Source: Cyclobacteriaceae bacterium
GTDB lineage: Bacteria > Bacteroidota > Bacteroidia > Cytophagales > Cyclobacteriaceae
DNA length: 64,000 nt
Assembly (NCBI GenBank): GCA_016787665.1
Contig: JAEUUC010000013.1
Span: 409,365-473,364 of the forward strand
Direction of reading: 5' to 3'
Every line of letters starts with the position of its first letter. The stretch's first letter is position 1. Of the stretch, positions 25,315 through 34,739 are shown piece after piece. The notes beneath the pieces were generated by a model. The model had not been told where the DNA came from. It ran no database searches and saw only the letters and a list, made by a program, of their open reading frames with translations. The position numbers were made by a program, and so were the translations under genes.

Positions 25315-28300
25315 TTAGTTCTTCTTCCACTCCGGCATGCGGCCCGGGGTGTACGGTGCTCCGGCCGCTTCCAACTTCTGCTCTAATGCTTTTAAGTCGT
25401 TGGTGACAATGTTCTTCAGGTTGGCCAACACGACAGCAAACTCCTCCGAGGCGATGGCGAGTTGCTGTTTCATAGTCGTGGTCGGATCACCGGTAGAGCT
25501 GTTACCGTCATACAAAGCTCCGAACACACGCTGGTTGATGGACGGTGGCGTGTCAATATCCAAACGACCCGCGGTATTATCGCCATACATCGCCTGGCTC
25601 ACGCTTTTGAGCTTGGCTTCCAACGCTTTCACATCACTGACGAAATCGGCCTGCGGTTTGGCTACACTGAAGATGGCTTCACGCATGTGCCGCACGCGGT
25701 TGTTGGCATCGCTCAGGATCTGGGCTGCACCCTGCATCGAGCGTTTCAACTCATCGGCCTCGCGCTGCCACTTCACCATGGCCGGGCGGTCGGTTGACGG
25801 CAGCGTGGTGCCGGGCAACAACTTAACGTTGAATTTCTCCGGGCCGGCCAGTTCGGTGATGGTGCCGTCCACACTCCTGGAGAGCGTTACGGTGTACGTG
25901 CCCGGCAATACAAATTGCCCCACGTCTGGTGATGAGAACGGATTATCGGTTGAAGGAGGCGTCAACGAAACCGGGCTGGAACTCGGGTAACGAAAATCCC
26001 AATTCATCCGGTTAACTCCCTTTTTAGCGGGGGCTTTCAATTTGCGCACGATGTCACCTTTGTCATTCCGGATGGTGAACAACAGGTAGGGGGCTTCCTC
26101 TGCCTCTTCAGCTTTCAAGGCTTCGTAGCTGGGGTAGGGCACGTCTTTCCGGTCTTTATACAATTTGCTTTCCTCCTCCTGCCGTTTTTCTTTCTTGGTC
26201 TTCAGGTCGTCTTTGAAATAGTAGTAGAAGGTGGCCGCCACGGGTGGATTCTCCGCCCGGAAGTAGCTCTCGCCCATAAACCCTTTGCCCGGCACGCCCA
26301 GCGGATTGTTTTCGATATACATCCATGCATCGCGAATAGGAAACAGGTGGCCTTCTTTCGATTCAATGTTTTTGAGCTGGCGCAGCGCGCTGTAGTCATC
26401 TAAAACATAGAAGCCACGCCCGAAGGTGGCGAGCACCAAATCGGTCTCCCGTTTTTGAATCGCGATATCCCGTACGGCAATGGTGGGCAGCCCCGCCTTA
26501 AGTTGCCGCCAGCTCTTACCGCCATCGTTGCTGAAGTGAATGCCAAACTCGGTGCCTACGAAAAGCAAGTTCGGGTCAACAAAATCCTCCAGCAGGCAAA
26601 AGGTAGAGCCCCGCTCCGGTAAGTTGGCGTTGATGGATGTCCAGGTGGCGCCTTTGTCGGTGCTCTTGTATACATAGGGCTTGAAATCGCCCCGCCTGTG
26701 GTTGTTAAATGTGGCATAGATCACATTCTCATCGTGTTGAGAGGTGAGCAAGTGGTACACATACGTCATCGCAGGTACTCCGGTAACGCCATCGATCTTG
26801 CGCCAGTTCTGGCCGCCATCGGTCGTGATCTGGATAAGCCCGTCATCGGTGCCGACCACCAGCAGGTTATCGTTTTTAGATGATTCGCTGAACGCACTCA
26901 CTGTGCCGTAGATGCCGAGGCCATCATTTTTGCCGGATGCATCGATGCCCCACACGCGACCCATGATGGGCAGGGTGTTGCGGTTGATGCTCCGCGTTAC
27001 ATCCGGGCTGATGGTTTGCCAGGTGTTTCCCCGGTCGTCACTGCGAAATACCTTGTTGGCCGCAAAATAGATTCGTCCGGGTTTGTGATGACTGGTAAAC
27101 AGGGGAGCATCCCAGTTCCAGCGGTATTCATTTTCGCCTTTACCCGGGCGGGGCTGGATGCCCACCGTTTCGCCCGTTGCCTTGTCGTAGCGCACGATGC
27201 CGCCATGCTGTGATTGCGCGTACACAATGTTTGGATTTTGCGGGTCGATGGCACTTTCGAACCCATCGCCACCGTTGGTGACAAACCAGTCGGAATTTAC
27301 AATGCCACTTTCGTTGCGTGTGCGTGACGGGCCGCCCATGCTGTTGTTGTCCTGCGTACCGCCATACACGTAGTAGAACGGTTCCGTGTTGTCGACCTCG
27401 ACTTTATAAAACTGCATGATGGGCAAGTTTGGTTTGTACTGCCAGGTTTTACAGCCGTCCCAGGTTTCGTAGATGCCCCCATCGCAGCCGTTCAGCATGT
27501 GGTTGGTGTTCTTCGGATCGATCCACAGTACGTGATTGTCCACATGTTTGTGCTTTTCACCCGCCATGCGGAATGTCTTTCCTCCATCTTCGCTCACTTG
27601 CATGAAGGTGCTCATCGAAAAAATCTTGTCGCGATCGACAGGGTCGGGCACTATTTCGGAGTAATAATTGCCGCCCGTATTGTGGTTGCTGCGCTTCTCC
27701 CAGCTGGCACCGCGGTTGGTTGACCGGTAAAACCCACTTTCACCTTTGGCAGCCTCAACCATGGCGTAGATGTACTCCGGGTCAGCAGGCGATATGGCGA
27801 TGGCAATTCTTCCTTTGTCTACGGAGGGAAGGCCGTTGTTGGCTTTCTCCCAGGTTTTGCCGCCATCAATGGATTTGTGAATGCCGGAGCCGGGCCCCCC
27901 GCTCACGTACATGTAGTCGTGGCGCATGCGCTGGTAAGCCGCTGCATACAAAACATCCGGATTGCGCGGGTCCATGGCGATGTCGTTTATGCCTGTGTAC
28001 TCATCGATCTTGAGGATTTGCTCCCAGGTTTTACCGCCATCAGTGGTTTTGTACAGGCCGCGTTCGCCACCTTCTTTCCAGAGGGGGCCGATGGCGGCTA
28101 CGTATACGACCTGTGAGTTGCGCGGGTCAACGATGATCTTGCCGATGTGTTCGGACGTTTTAAGTCCCATGTTTTTCCAGCTGGCGCCTCCGTCTTCTGA
28201 CTTATACACCCCGTCACCATAAGCAACCGCACGCTGGTTATTGTTTTCACCCGAGCCCACCCAAATGACGTAGGCGTTGTTGGGGTCCAGGGTGATGCAA

Positions 28301-28602
28301 CCGATCGAATACGAGTTTTGACTGTCGAACACGGGCTCGTACGTGGTGCCGGAATTGACTGTCTTCCACACCCCGCCAGACGCAACGGCAACATAGTACT
28401 CGGCCGGGTTGGCTGGATTAACGGCAAAGTCCGATACGCGTCCGGAAGCGGTGGCCGGCCCTATCGAACGGAATTTCAAGCCGGAGAGCGCGATGTCATC
28501 CTTCTTCTCTTCTTTCTTTTCAGATGGCGCAGCTTTCTTTTGAGCCCACCCGCAGTTGCCGCCCAGGGCCACAACCAATGTCAGCAATACAATGTGTTTC
28601 AT
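25315..28602 (-). CDS. VPS10/BNR-repeat exported protein
   Basis: The protein has 1095 aa with a signal peptide (MKHIVLLTLVVALGGNCGWA). Two propeller-like regions contain at least nine Asp-box repeats of the S-x-D-x-G-x-x-W type (SEDGGASW, TTDGGKTW, SIDGGKTW, SDDRGNTW, TTDGGQNW, STDKGATW, SNDGGKSW). A C-terminal ~300-residue part has helical segments (QREADELKRSMQGAAQIL). Bacteroidota keep many such sortilin-like glycosidase/VPS10 homologues in the periplasm or on the surface; their activities are mostly unproven. It is a single-gene transcript. Confidence 0.8.
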   Translation of the reverse strand: MKHIVLLTLVVALGGNCGWAQKKAAPSEKKEEKKDDIALSGLKFRSIGPATASGRVSDFAVNPANPAEYYVAVASGGVWKTVNSGTTYEPVFDSQNSYSIGCITLDPNNAYVIWVGSGENNNQRAVAYGDGVYKSEDGGASWKNMGLKTSEHIGKIIVDPRNSQVVYVAAIGPLWKEGGERGLYKTTDGGKTWEQILKIDEYTGINDIAMDPRNPDVLYAAAYQRMRHDYMYVSGGPGSGIHKSIDGGKTWEKANNGLPSVDKGRIAIAISPADPEYIYAMVEAAKGESGFYRSTNRGASWEKRSNHNTGGNYYSEIVPDPVDRDKIFSMSTFMQVSEDGGKTFRMAGEKHKHVDNHVLWIDPKNTNHMLNGCDGGIYETWDGCKTWQYKPNLPIMQFYKVEVDNTEPFYYVYGGTQDNNSMGGPSRTRNESGIVNSDWFVTNGGDGFESAIDPQNPNIVYAQSQHGGIVRYDKATGETVGIQPRPGKGENEYRWNWDAPLFTSHHKPGRIYFAANKVFRSDDRGNTWQTISPDVTRSINRNTLPIMGRVWGIDASGKNDGLGIYGTVSAFSESSKNDNLLVVGTDDGLIQITTDGGQNWRKIDGVTGVPAMTYVYHLLTSQHDENVIYATFNNHRRGDFKPYVYKSTDKGATWTSINANLPERGSTFCLLEDFVDPNLLFVGTEFGIHFSNDGGKSWRQLKAGLPTIAVRDIAIQKRETDLVLATFGRGFYVLDDYSALRQLKNIESKEGHLFPIRDAWMYIENNPLGVPGKGFMGESYFRAENPPVAATFYYYFKDDLKTKKEKRQEEESKLYKDRKDVPYPSYEALKAEEAEEAPYLLFTIRNDKGDIVRKLKAPAKKGVNRMNWDFRYPSSSPVSLTPPSTDNPFSSPDVGQFVLPGTYTVTLSRSVDGTITELAGPEKFNVKLLPGTTLPSTDRPAMVKWQREADELKRSMQGAAQILSDANNRVRHMREAIFSVAKPQADFVSDVKALEAKLKSVSQAMYGDNTAGRLDIDTPPSINQRVFGALYDGNSSTGDPTTTMKQQLAIASEEFAVVLANLKNIVTNDLKALEQKLEAAGAPYTPGRMPEWKKN

Positions 28603-28695
28603 GTAAGTCAGTTTAACGGCAAACGAGTTACGTCATTCAGCCCAAAAAATCAACCGCAAAGAAAACTGAAGGAGCACCGGACTGACCAGCGGCAC

Positions 28696-28920
28696 CTATT
28701 CCTCAGCCATCAGAATCTCGCGTGCCCGGGGCACATCGTGCTCGAAAACGAACAACCGCACACCGGGAATGAGTTCATTTCGAAACGGGTACAGATTGTT
28801 GAAGTGTTCGTCCGTGAGGAAGCAGGGAATTCCATAGGCATCCAATTTCGTTTTTGCCAGATTGGCCATAATGGCCGTGTCAAAGGCTTCCAGCATCACA
28901 ATACGGCCCTGCTCGTCCAT
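28696..28920 (-). CDS. DUF2007 putative signal-transducing protein
   Basis: The protein has 74 aa. IVMLEAFDTAIMANLAKTKL, DAYGIPCFLTDEHF and VRLFVFEHDVPRAREIL form the ferredoxin-like DUF2007 pattern (beta-alpha-beta-beta-alpha-beta). The family name is 'putative prokaryotic signal transducing protein'; actual role unknown. The start was chosen at the ATG at 28920 because upstream codons belong to the neighbouring barrel gene. It follows that gene by 16 bp and is probably co-transcribed. Confidence 0.75.
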   Translation of the reverse strand: MDEQGRIVMLEAFDTAIMANLAKTKLDAYGIPCFLTDEHFNNLYPFRNELIPGVRLFVFEHDVPRAREILMAEE

Positions 28921-28936
28921 GCCGGAAAGGTAGGCA

Positions 28937-30025
28937 TTACGGGCTAACCAGGTTGATCGAGAAATTGATGTAGAGCGGGTTTCCGATTTTGTTTTCGGCC
29001 AGGTAGGGTTGATCGCCCGTGAAACCCCGGTAGAAATCACCCTGATCCAGATTGAATCGCCAGTTGTAGCGCAGGCCGGCTTGCACCGAAACCCAAATGA
29101 AATCTTTGAGCGATCGCTCGTACATCAGGCGAATGCGCAACTCACCTCTGCGGAGTTCGAGATCATCGGCATTATTCGGCAGCCATTGGTCGAACTCATT
29201 TCCCCGGTTCGCGATGTGATAGGTTTGCCCCTCCAACTCGTAGCCGAAGAAAGCCATGGAGCGGGGATTGAACGTTCGCCTCAGATGGGCGCGCGCAGGG
29301 AAAATCGATTCAACACCCCACTTGCGCGAAGGGAAGGTGTAGTTGTACATGAAGAGTGGCAGAATAATCTGTTCACCTGCCCGGTAGGTGCGTGCCAATC
29401 CAAACCCGTACATGAGGCGGTCGTGCATTTTCCATCCGTAGATCGCAAACACGGAATACCGGGTGTACTTCAGCGATTGAATGTCGGCCAGGCTGTAGTT
29501 ACCATTGAGATCGGCCTGGGCCAACACGAACAGTACTTGTTTTTCATTGAAGGGTTTGAAGATGGTCGTGCTTAACCCCATGGTGCGCAAACCGTACCGG
29601 TCGAGCGACAGGGCAAGCGGGTTAGTTACGTTTTCCGGATTCTCGATGTCATAACGAGTTTCCCAATAATTGCCACCGAGGTTGACAATGATGTTGTTTC
29701 GGGAGATCACGGGTACGTTGGCCGCCAGGCGAAAACCAGAGTTGAAGCTGTTGGTCACGCGCTCGGGCGAGGCTATCAGACCTTGCGCATTGGGCGGACC
29801 GAAATACGCCAGGTCCATAAAATAGGAACTCTGATAATCGTAACCGATCGAAATCAGTTTGTTCGGACTCTGGTCAAGTACTTTTTGAGTCGCAAATCTT
29901 TTGGCGTCACCGGCCAATTCAGCATCGGCATACTGGCTGTAGTCTTCTACCTCGGTGGTATCGGTCTCCTGGGCGTAGGCGGCCAGGCCGGCCAGCATCC
30001 CAACAACAAGAATGAAACTGCGCAT
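28937..30025 (-). CDS. Outer-membrane beta-barrel protein (DUF6268-like)
   Basis: The protein has 362 aa. The signal peptide (MRSFILVVGMLAGLAAYAQ) is followed by an acidic linker and a barrel with many aromatic strands (LISIGYDYQSSYFMDLAYFG, FRLAANVPVI, YSVFAIYGWKMHDRLMYGFG, LRIRLMYERSL, WVSVQAGLRYNWRF) and the terminal strand PLYINFSINLV. It resembles the Bacteroidota DUF6268 barrels; substrate unknown. Its ATG overlaps the stop of the upstream DUF2147 gene by one base (TGATG), so translation is coupled. Confidence 0.65.
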   Translation of the reverse strand: MRSFILVVGMLAGLAAYAQETDTTEVEDYSQYADAELAGDAKRFATQKVLDQSPNKLISIGYDYQSSYFMDLAYFGPPNAQGLIASPERVTNSFNSGFRLAANVPVISRNNIIVNLGGNYWETRYDIENPENVTNPLALSLDRYGLRTMGLSTTIFKPFNEKQVLFVLAQADLNGNYSLADIQSLKYTRYSVFAIYGWKMHDRLMYGFGLARTYRAGEQIILPLFMYNYTFPSRKWGVESIFPARAHLRRTFNPRSMAFFGYELEGQTYHIANRGNEFDQWLPNNADDLELRRGELRIRLMYERSLKDFIWVSVQAGLRYNWRFNLDQGDFYRGFTGDQPYLAENKIGNPLYINFSINLVSP

Positions 30026-30486
30026 CAGGCTTTCTTCTTCACTTGAACCCGCTTCCACACATCGGTGCGACCGAAGACGGATACGCCAATGAATCCCCGC
30101 ACGTCAAGCGTATTCTCATCCGTCATGGTAATCTCACAGCTATAGGTGCTGCCATTCTCCGGATCGTAGATCGTTCCGTCTTCCCAGGTTTTTTCTCCCG
30201 AGTAGTTGAAGTCTTTTAGCATGCGATATCCCAACAGCGGGGTGGTGCGCATTTTTTCATCCGGATTGTTTTTGTCCACTTTGGGTTTACCCTCTTCATT
30301 GTTGGGTTCGCGCAGCCACACGATCTTGCCAAAATACTTTTCGCCCACCTTGTCAATTTTAACACGGGCTTTGCCACTGCCGGTTTCCCACACGCCCAGA
30401 ATGGCGTCCGCTTCGGCAGTTTGTGCACCGGCCCCGGTTATGGCCAGGAATAACATCGCGAAAAGGGCAGATAACCTCGTTTTCAT
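30025..30486 (-). CDS. DUF2147 exported protein
   Basis: The protein has 153 aa. The signal peptide (MKTRLSALFAMLFLAITGAG) is followed by a lipocalin-like DUF2147 domain: ILGVWETGSGKARVKIDKVG, YFGKIVWLREPNN, GYRMLKDFNYSGEKTWEDG, TIYDPENGSTYSCEI and VRGFIGVSVFGRTDVWKR. The W-x-T-x-x-G and GxxYDPxxGxxY signatures are intact. Family members are periplasmic, of unknown ligand. It is first gene of the coupled trio with the DUF6268-like barrel and DUF2007 protein. Confidence 0.85.
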   Translation of the reverse strand: MKTRLSALFAMLFLAITGAGAQTAEADAILGVWETGSGKARVKIDKVGEKYFGKIVWLREPNNEEGKPKVDKNNPDEKMRTTPLLGYRMLKDFNYSGEKTWEDGTIYDPENGSTYSCEITMTDENTLDVRGFIGVSVFGRTDVWKRVQVKKKA

Positions 30487-30585
30487 GGTTGTTTTGGATT
30501 TGTGTTGCGAATATAGCTATACATTCAATAATGAAAGTATTACTATTAACCATCGAAAATTGGTTTTGTTTAACCCGGGTGTAGG

Positions 30586-31335
30586 TCAGGAGAACCAAAG
30601 TTTGAGTGCCATGGCCAAAACGGAGATGACCATCACGCGCTTGATCCATTTTTCACCTGCCCGAACGGACCATCGGCTGGCGTACCACCCACCGAGGGCA
30701 TGGCCTATGGCCAACACCAGCCCGATGTTCCAGTTGATTTTGCCTTCCAGCGCAAATACGATAACTGAAATGCCCGTGTACACGATGGCAACAAAAACCT
30801 TAATGTAGTTGATCGTGACAAGGTCGTACTGGTGAAGCAGGCTAAGCACACCAATCACGAGGAATCCGATACCGGCTTGCACGAAGCCACCATAGATGCC
30901 GATAAAGAAAAAGCAAAACGCACCCAGCGCCATGCGGGCGGGTGTCATTTTAACTTCCCCGGTGCCGCTGCGGAACGGGTCCCACACCACCAGTACCACG
31001 GAAAGAATCATGACCCCGACAAAAAGTTGGTTAAACAATTCATCGTTGATCGTAGCCGCGAGGCGAGAACCGATGAATCCGCCCACCAGCGACACAGAAC
31101 CAAGGATCAGACTGTAGCGCAAGGGCAGGCGCACGTTCTTGCTGGCAAAGCCGCCCACGGCAGAAAAATTCTGAAAGAGAATGGCCACCCGCGCGGTGGC
31201 GTTGGCCTGCGTAATGGGCACACCCAGAAACGTTAGAATCGGCACACTAAACAACGAACCGCCTCCGCCTACGGTGTTCAGGAAGGCCGCACCAAATCCG
31301 ACAACGACAATGAATACATATTCGTACCAGACCAT
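30586..31335 (-). CDS. TSUP (TauE/SafE) family anion exporter
   Basis: The protein has 249 aa with eight TM helices in two inverted halves. The conserved start GFGAAFLNTVGGGGSLFSVP and the second-half repeat GIYGGFVQAGIGFLVIGVL are the TSUP double signature. Family members export sulfite, sulfonates or other organic anions; the substrate is not readable here. It starts 2 bp after the SDR gene, at the end of the minus-strand run from nth. Confidence 0.85.
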   Translation of the reverse strand: MVWYEYVFIVVVGFGAAFLNTVGGGGSLFSVPILTFLGVPITQANATARVAILFQNFSAVGGFASKNVRLPLRYSLILGSVSLVGGFIGSRLAATINDELFNQLFVGVMILSVVLVVWDPFRSGTGEVKMTPARMALGAFCFFFIGIYGGFVQAGIGFLVIGVLSLLHQYDLVTINYIKVFVAIVYTGISVIVFALEGKINWNIGLVLAIGHALGGWYASRWSVRAGEKWIKRVMVISVLAMALKLWFS

Positions 31336-31337
31336 GC

Positions 31338-32144
31338 TTACCGCACTTTGGCCTTGCGCACGATGCGGGCAAAAATCCCGGGTGCAAAACGTTGCAGCAG
31401 GGCAGCGAGTCGCTCCTTACCACCGCCAATAACCACTTCCCGTTTGCGCTGGTTGATGGCGCGAATCATTTTGCGCGCAAACGCATCGGGGTGCATACCG
31501 TTGCCAGTGGTTTCGTCCATGTGGTTTAGCGCACTGCCGTCTCCGGTCAGCGCGTGCAGGGTGATGTTGGTTCGTATCCAACCGGGGCAAATCAAGGTGA
31601 CGTAAATCTCTTTGGACTCTTTCCACAATTCGGCCCGCAGCGAATCAAAAAACCCATGAAGCGCGTGCTTGGCGGCTGCATAGCCCGAGCGGTATGGTGT
31701 ACCGATGATGCCCATTACGCTGGACACGGTGACGTAATGCCCGGTTTTGCGCTTCAGGAAATGGGGTAACAAATACTTGGTCAGCGCCAGCGTGCCAAAG
31801 TAATCTACCTCCATGATCTTTCGATCAACGTCAACCGTAGTTTCTTTTGCGAGGCTTCGCTGACTGATGCCTCCGTTGTTGATCAGAATATCAATGTGAC
31901 CGAAAATCTGGATGGCAGCCTCGGTGCTCAACTTTAGCGTGTTGGCCTCGGCCAGGTCGAGCGGCAGAATGCGAATGTTGGCCTGTTGATCGGTGGGGCA
32001 GTTGCCCTTCACGCGCTCAAGTTCCTCTTTTCTTCTTGACGATAAGATCAACCGTGCGCCCTGACGCGCCAGTTCGTAGGTAAGCGCTTCGCCAATGCCA
32101 GACGAAGCTCCCGTGAGCCAAACGACTTTGTTTTTTACAGACAC
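31338..32144 (-). CDS. Short-chain dehydrogenase/reductase
   Basis: The protein has 268 aa. Classical SDR motifs: TGASSGIGEALTYELAR (NAD(P)-binding TGxxxGIG), ILINNGGIS (NNAG-like), VSSVMG with catalytic Ser, and YAAAKHAL (YxxxK). Arg residues after the second strand (SSRRKEEL) favour NADPH. The C-terminal basic tail is typical of the DHRS7-like group acting on lipids or retinoids. Substrate unknown. It is spaced 3 bp from the upstream small membrane protein. Confidence 0.85.
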   Translation of the reverse strand: MSVKNKVVWLTGASSGIGEALTYELARQGARLILSSRRKEELERVKGNCPTDQQANIRILPLDLAEANTLKLSTEAAIQIFGHIDILINNGGISQRSLAKETTVDVDRKIMEVDYFGTLALTKYLLPHFLKRKTGHYVTVSSVMGIIGTPYRSGYAAAKHALHGFFDSLRAELWKESKEIYVTLICPGWIRTNITLHALTGDGSALNHMDETTGNGMHPDAFARKMIRAINQRKREVVIGGGKERLAALLQRFAPGIFARIVRKAKVR

Positions 32145-32147
32145 AGT

Positions 32148-32525
32148 TTAGGTAGCGGCTTTGGCCTGCTTCTGATCTTCAGCATATACCCAAATGGTGT
32201 ACACGCCCAGCGCGGTACCAATCGGGAAGTTGAAGAGTTTGAAACAGCCCAATATTAAGGCCAGCAATAACGCCCATTTCTGCTGATTGAGCAAGCCAAT
32301 ACCCGCGATGATGGAGGGTACGCCAAACAGGATGATGAGGGTAATGGGCAAAAACTGCATGATGGTCTGGATCAACTCCAATACCCACCGCTCATCCGCA
32401 TCGACTTCCTGCATGGCGAAGCCAAAGATTGCATTAAAGAACAGGCTGACTCCGGCCAGAATCAAAATGGTTAGCGCTCCGGAGATGACGTACAAAATCC
32501 CGAGTACACGTTTGTGGGAGTCCAT
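32148..32525 (-). CDS. Small four-helix membrane protein
   Basis: The protein has 125 aa: helices around VLGILYVISGALTILILAGV, IQTIMQFLPITLIILFGV, SIIAGIGLLNQQKW and ALLLALILGCFKLF. The segment PIGTALGVYTIWVYAEDQ matches a common DUF in Bacteroidota (small membrane proteins with 'GTALGIYxxWVL'). No function known. It is 3 bp downstream of folA and 3 bp upstream of the SDR gene. Confidence 0.6.
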   Translation of the reverse strand: MDSHKRVLGILYVISGALTILILAGVSLFFNAIFGFAMQEVDADERWVLELIQTIMQFLPITLIILFGVPSIIAGIGLLNQQKWALLLALILGCFKLFNFPIGTALGVYTIWVYAEDQKQAKAAT

Positions 32526-32528
32526 AAG

Positions 32529-33035
32529 CTAGGGGGTTTGTTTGTCGTATATAACGAAATCGAACGGAAAGAGATGTCGGGCATCAGTCCCATGGTGCTG
32601 CCGGGACGTCTCTTTCCATGCGCTGCGGTCGTACTCGGGGAAGTAGGTGTCGCCCGCCAGTTGGGTTTTTATTTCGGTGAGGTAAAGCCGGTTGGCGAAG
32701 GGGAGGGCCAGGCGGTAGATTTCAGCCCCTCCGATCACAAAGGTTTCCGTTTGGCCGGCTTCGCGGGCCAGGTCCAGTGCCTCGGCCAGGCTATGTACCT
32801 CGGTTGCCCCGGGTGCGTGAAAGTCAGCCTGGCGCGTAACCACCAGGTTGGTGCGATTTGGCAATGGCCGGAATTTTTCCGGAATGGATTCCCAGTTTTT
32901 TCGCCCCATGATGACGTAGTGGCCCTTGGTCGTTTGCATGAAATACTTCATATCATCGGGCAAATGCCAGGGCAGGTCATTATTCTTACCAATTACCCGG
33001 TTTTCCGTAAGGGCTGCAATCAGGGAGATGATCAT
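32529..33035 (-). CDS. folA: Dihydrofolate reductase
   Basis: The protein has 168 aa. ISLIAALTENRVIGKNNDLP and WHLPDDMKYF (Trp and Asp of the folate site), VIMGRKNWESIP, RTNLVVTRQ, FVIGGAEIYRLAL and DTYFPEYD are the textbook DHFR blocks. The enzyme reduces dihydrofolate to tetrahydrofolate with NADPH in the cytosol. Being next to fmt (formyl-THF user) and in one tight run is a common arrangement. Start ATG at 33035. Confidence 0.95.
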   Translation of the reverse strand: MIISLIAALTENRVIGKNNDLPWHLPDDMKYFMQTTKGHYVIMGRKNWESIPEKFRPLPNRTNLVVTRQADFHAPGATEVHSLAEALDLAREAGQTETFVIGGAEIYRLALPFANRLYLTEIKTQLAGDTYFPEYDRSAWKETSRQHHGTDARHLFPFDFVIYDKQTP

Positions 33036-33082
33036 GTCAATGTCCGGGTTCTCTATTCAACATTCCGAGTGGCCAAAGGTAC

Positions 33083-34006
33083 TCAGAGTTTGTTGCCCCG
33101 GAAGAATTCTTCAGGGGTCATTCGCTTTTTGCCTTCAGGTTGAAAGTCGATGATATCCAGATGGCCGTCAGCAGTGGCGAAGCGAATAAATGTCTTTTGG
33201 TCGCTTTCCCAATCGCCTGGTTTTGCCTCTGGATTAATTGAAGGTTGAACCGCCCGGGTATTCAATACCTTAACCGTCTTGCCGTTGATCATCGTCCAGG
33301 CACCCGGGTACGGACTAAGGCCACGAATGAAATTACGAACGGAGGTCGTGGGCTGATCCCAGTTAATCTGGCACGTCTCTGTAAAAATCTTGGGGGCATG
33401 CGTGTTTTCTCGCGGCTGGGGTTGCGGTACCATCGGTGCATTACCTGCTTCGATGGCTTTCACGGTTTTCAAAACCAGATCAGCCCCATTGTGCATCAAT
33501 CGCTCATAAACCGAGCCAGCCGTGTCATGGTCCAGTATCGGTTCTCGTTCCTGGAAGATGATGCTCCCCGTGTCGATTTCATGTTTCAGGAAGAAGGTGG
33601 TTACCCCGGTTTCTTTTTCTCCGCGGATGATAGCCCAGTTAATGGGTGCAGCGCCCCGATAATCGGGTAACAGCGAACCGTGCAGATTAAAGGTGCCCAG
33701 GGCCGGCATGCTCCAGACCACTTCCGGCAGCATGCGAAAAGCCACCACCACCTGCAGGTTGGCCTGGTAGCTTTTGAGTTCATCCAGAAAGGCGGGCGAT
33801 TTCAAATTCACAGGCTGCAACACAGGCAACTGGTGGCGCAGAGCACATTCTTTTACGGGCGAGGGCGTTAGCTTCTGACCTCGGCCCGCAGGCTTGTCAG
33901 CAGCGGTAACCACCGCCACTACCCGGTATCCGTTTTGAATCAGGATTTCGAGGGAGGGCACGGCAAACTCCGGGGTGCCCATGAAAATGATGCGGAGCGA
34001 ATTCAT
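33083..34006 (-). CDS. fmt: Methionyl-tRNA formyltransferase
   Basis: The protein has 307 aa. IIFMGTPEFAVPSLEIL, ADKPAGRGQKLTPSPVKE, FNLHGSLLPDYRGAAPINWA and KHEIDTGSIIFQE give the catalytic Asn, His and Asp of the formyltransferase fold. A C-terminal OB-like domain (KTVKVLNTRAV, ATADGHLDIIDFQPEGKKRM) is present. It formylates initiator Met-tRNA with 10-formyl-THF. It lies between nth (32 bp upstream) and folA (47 bp downstream) on the same strand. Confidence 0.97.
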   Translation of the reverse strand: MNSLRIIFMGTPEFAVPSLEILIQNGYRVVAVVTAADKPAGRGQKLTPSPVKECALRHQLPVLQPVNLKSPAFLDELKSYQANLQVVVAFRMLPEVVWSMPALGTFNLHGSLLPDYRGAAPINWAIIRGEKETGVTTFFLKHEIDTGSIIFQEREPILDHDTAGSVYERLMHNGADLVLKTVKAIEAGNAPMVPQPQPRENTHAPKIFTETCQINWDQPTTSVRNFIRGLSPYPGAWTMINGKTVKVLNTRAVQPSINPEAKPGDWESDQKTFIRFATADGHLDIIDFQPEGKKRMTPEEFFRGNKL

Positions 34007-34037
34007 GTCAGCTCAAAGATGTGGAAACTTTTCCCGA

Positions 34038-34673
34038 TTAATCGCGCAAGCTTTTTCGCAGATAGGTTCGGCAAATGGGACATTCGCGCCAACGATGGCC
34101 TTTGGCCGGGCAAAACGCCCGGCCGAAGTATATGATTTGCAGATGCGCCTTGTTCCACTTTTCAACCGGAATCAACCGCTTCAAGTCGCGCTCGGTTTGT
34201 TCCACACTCTTTCCGTTTGACAAACCCCAGCGGTAGGCTAATCGATGGATATGCGTATCCACCGGAAATGCCGGCACACCAAACCATTGGGTCATCACCA
34301 CCGAGGCCGTCTTATGGCCTACGGCCGGCAATGCCTCCAGCGCTTCAAAACTGGCGGGGACCTGGCCCTGGTGTTGTTCAATCAGGATTTTGGACAACCC
34401 GTGGATGCCCTTACTCTTCATGGGCGACAGCCCGCACGGTTTGATGATGTCACGAATCTCCTCCACACTCAACTTCACCATATCGTAGGGATTGTCCGCA
34501 CGGGCAAACAGGAGCGGGGTTGTTTTATTCACGCGTTCGTCTGTGCACTGGGCCGAAAGCAGAACAGAAATCAGCAACGTGTAGGCATCGTGATGGTGAA
34601 GGGGTGCCGTGACCGTTGGGAAATGATGATCAAGGATCGCCAGAATGTCGTTTACTTTTTCCGCTTTGGTCAT
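34038..34673 (-). CDS. nth: Endonuclease III-like DNA glycosylase
   Basis: The protein has 211 aa from the ATG at 34673; upstream codons are non-homologous. The HhH-GPD core is clear: DAYTLLISVLLSAQCTDERV with Lys (VNKTT) near, LPAVGHKTASVVM (catalytic Lys) and FPVDTHIHR (catalytic Asp). It removes oxidised pyrimidines and nicks the site. The Fe-S region reads FCPAKGHRWRECPICRTYL: three cysteines are present, but the fourth cysteine of the normal C-x6-C-x2-C-x5-C cluster is not seen and spacing is changed. The cluster may be lost or altered. Confidence 0.9.
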   Translation of the reverse strand: MTKAEKVNDILAILDHHFPTVTAPLHHHDAYTLLISVLLSAQCTDERVNKTTPLLFARADNPYDMVKLSVEEIRDIIKPCGLSPMKSKGIHGLSKILIEQHQGQVPASFEALEALPAVGHKTASVVMTQWFGVPAFPVDTHIHRLAYRWGLSNGKSVEQTERDLKRLIPVEKWNKAHLQIIYFGRAFCPAKGHRWRECPICRTYLRKSLRD

Positions 34674-34739
34674 GCTGCAAAAGTCGGGGCTTTCGTGGCG
34701 TGGTGCAAGAGTTTTGCTGCTTGTCGTTACCTTTGATCT

